The notes beneath the pieces were generated by a model that was given only the letters and a program-made list of their open reading frames with translations, had not been told where the DNA came from and did not search any database. Below, piece by piece: positions 15,007 to 16,490 of a stretch of 16,490 bases of DNA (its first letter is position 1; every line of letters begins with the position of its first letter). This stretch comes from Verrucomicrobiota bacterium. GTDB lineage: Bacteria > Verrucomicrobiota > Verrucomicrobiia > Limisphaerales > UBA8199. Position numbers and translations under genes: made by a program. The DNA is taken from assembly GCA_026397855.1 (NCBI GenBank), contig JAPLUA010000010.1, forward strand, positions 1-16,490. Reading direction: 5' to 3'.

Positions 15007-16490
15007 GTTCTTATCAGGATAAATGCCGTCAGCTAGTCCGGAATACCGCCCGCATCCTCTGCCTATGTGGTGCGGCCCTCCTCATCCCCGTACTCTGCCA
15101 CGCCCAGGCCGTCGCCCCGGTCCCCACCCCCCTGGGCGCCTTGTCCCAGTCCCTGCAGGGACCCGTGCGCGTCGCCGCCGATGCCGCGGGCCGAACCTAT
15201 GTCTCCGATCGCTCTGCCGGCCAGGTGCTCGTGTTCGATGCCTTTGGCCGCCCCGTTTCGGCAAGGCCTGGATTGGCTGGTCCGCTCGCTGTCGCCGTGG
15301 ATTCCAGCGGTCGCATTTACGTGGGCCAGGAGCAGAAAGGCAGCGTCTCGGTATTCGACCCGCAGTGGAACCTGCTCTTCCAGCTTGGCCGGGGCGACGG
15401 CGAGTTCGCCTTGCCCAGCCACATCGCCCTCGACCCGGCTGCCGGCACCGCCTACGTCTGCGATAGCGCGGCAAACCGGGTCAAAACCTACCAGGACAGC
15501 CAGCCCGGCCTGGCCTTCGGCGGCTACGGCACCGGCCAGGGCCAGTTTGACTTCCCGTCCGGCGTCTGGGTCAGCCCCGCCGGCGAGGTCTTTGTCCTGG
15601 ACCAGAACAACAACCGGATGCAGGTTTTCGATCGCACTGGTGGATTCAAGCGGATGTTCTCGCTCAACCCCGCAGGTGGCGGGATGGGTATGACCCCGGA
15701 TGCCTCCGGCCGCTCCCAGGGCATTGCGGGCGACGCCAGCGGGCGACTCTATGTGGCCGACAGCTTCCAGGGCCAGGTCCAGGTCTTTGATCTCCAGGGC
15801 AGCCTGCTTTCCACCATCGGCGGCTACGGGGACAAGCCCGGCCAGTTCCGTTCACCGGTGGGTCTCGCGGTGGATGCCTGTGGCCGCCTCCTCGTGGCCT
15901 CCGCCAACAACCGCCGCATTGAATTGATCGGTCTCGACGGCTTCATCCAGCTCACGGCCACTCCTCCCGGCCAATTGCTCGCCGCGGGCACCCGGGCGAC
16001 CTTCTCCGTCGCCATCGCCGGCGCCGGCCCCTTCACCTACCAATGGCGCAAAGGAACCAACAACCTCAGCGACGCTCCCGGCATCACCGGCGCAACCGGT
16101 GCAACGCTCACCCTGGCCGCCGTGGCCACCAGGGACGCTGGCACCTATTCCGTCCAGGTCGTCGGCCCAGCCAGCACCTTCATCAGTCCCGCGGCACCCC
16201 TGACCGTCGTCAACCCGCCTGCCATCCTCAGCCAGCCCCTCGGTCAGTCCGTCGCCGTCGGGGAGGCGGCCCTCTTCAACGTTGCCGCCCAGGGTGATTC
16301 CCTCGCCTGCCAGTGGCAACGCGATGGCGTGCCGATTCCCGGCGCGACGGACCCCTCGCTCGCCATTGCCGCCGCCCGGCCTTCAGATGCCGGCCGCTAC
16401 ACCGTCGTCCTCAGCAACTGCGTCGGCAGGGTCACCAGCGACCCCGCCGCATTGACCGTCTTCAGCCGCCCCGCCTCACCCCAGCTCGAC
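15003..16490 (+). CDS. NHL propeller with Ig-like domains, cut by the window edge
   Basis: The frame opens with ATG at 15003, overlapping the previous stop, and has no stop in its 496 visible codons. After a signal peptide (ILCLCGAALLIPVLCHAQA) come about six NHL blades, for example GPVRVAADAAGRTYVSD, FPSGVWVSPAGEVFVLD and SPVGLAVDACGRLLVAS, covering roughly residues 45-315. Two Ig-like domains follow, each of the FSV...Y.WRK / CQWQRDG...DAGRYTVV type, from about 15945 and 16215. Ig-like domains of this kind are abundant in Verrucomicrobiota surface proteins. No heme motif is present. It is the third NHL protein in the operon but differs from the other two in lacking the proline-rich YL...DLG leader. 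Probably a surface-exposed binding scaffold, possibly linking cytochromes to the matrix. Its C-terminus lies beyond the window. Confidence 0.83.
   Translation, partial: MSSYQDKCRQLVRNTARILCLCGAALLIPVLCHAQAVAPVPTPLGALSQSLQGPVRVAADAAGRTYVSDRSAGQVLVFDAFGRPVSARPGLAGPLAVAVDSSGRIYVGQEQKGSVSVFDPQWNLLFQLGRGDGEFALPSHIALDPAAGTAYVCDSAANRVKTYQDSQPGLAFGGYGTGQGQFDFPSGVWVSPAGEVFVLDQNNNRMQVFDRTGGFKRMFSLNPAGGGMGMTPDASGRSQGIAGDASGRLYVADSFQGQVQVFDLQGSLLSTIGGYGDKPGQFRSPVGLAVDACGRLLVASANNRRIELIGLDGFIQLTATPPGQLLAAGTRATFSVAIAGAGPFTYQWRKGTNNLSDAPGITGATGATLTLAAVATRDAGTYSVQVVGPASTFISPAAPLTVVNPPAILSQPLGQSVAVGEAALFNVAAQGDSLACQWQRDGVPIPGATDPSLAIAAARPSDAGRYTVVLSNCVGRVTSDPAALTVFSRPASPQLD

Overview
The window reads as a piece of a high-GC Gram-negative genome, most likely a Verrucomicrobiota bacterium of the Pedosphaera/Limisphaera type. 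This rests on Asn/Thr-rich extracellular domains, NHL propellers fused to Ig-like domains, a short 'YQVEASTN...W' sandwich domain on a cytochrome, and dispersed GC-rich palindromes. No rRNA or marker gene is present, so the placement is an inference. Essentially every gene codes for an exported protein of an extracellular electron transfer (EET) apparatus. I count 57 c-type heme sites in five multiheme cytochromes, plus one outer-membrane beta-barrel, three NHL beta-propellers and one small lipoprotein.

Layout. Bases 1-120 hold fragments of dispersed repeats and no gene. At 121-169 is a rho-independent terminator for the minus-strand gene 2765->194, a nine-heme cytochrome c554-like protein with two C-terminal PKD domains, split by a one-base frameshift near 2052-2060. 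A 657-base divergent intergenic region (2766-3422) carries a plausible sigma-70 promoter and a hairpin-rich leader for a tetraheme cytochrome (3423-4196), which ends in a strong terminator (4271-4305). From 4382 to the right edge runs one compact plus-strand operon, with gaps of 27 bases or less and three ATGA start/stop overlaps: NHL lipoprotein; 18-heme repeat lipoprotein; beta-barrel (frameshifted); second NHL protein; 12-heme cytochrome; 14-heme cytochrome (broken by a 32-bp tandem duplication); small lipoprotein; NHL-Ig protein running off the window.

How it may work. The 18-heme lipoprotein and the barrel encoded immediately after it fit the porin-cytochrome conduit design (Mtr/Pio/PCC logic), moving electrons through the outer membrane. 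The 12-heme and 14-heme proteins and the separate tetraheme protein carry domain signatures that recall Geobacter OmcE/OmcS-type extracellular cytochromes, so they could be surface or filament cytochromes that carry electrons outward. The three NHL propellers and the small lipoprotein are probable assembly or scaffold factors. PKD and Ig domains point to cell-surface or matrix attachment.

Cautions. Three genes are interrupted by indels and a fourth carries a 30-bp in-frame tandem duplication. These may be assembly errors, slippage mutations or population variants; the sequence alone cannot decide.
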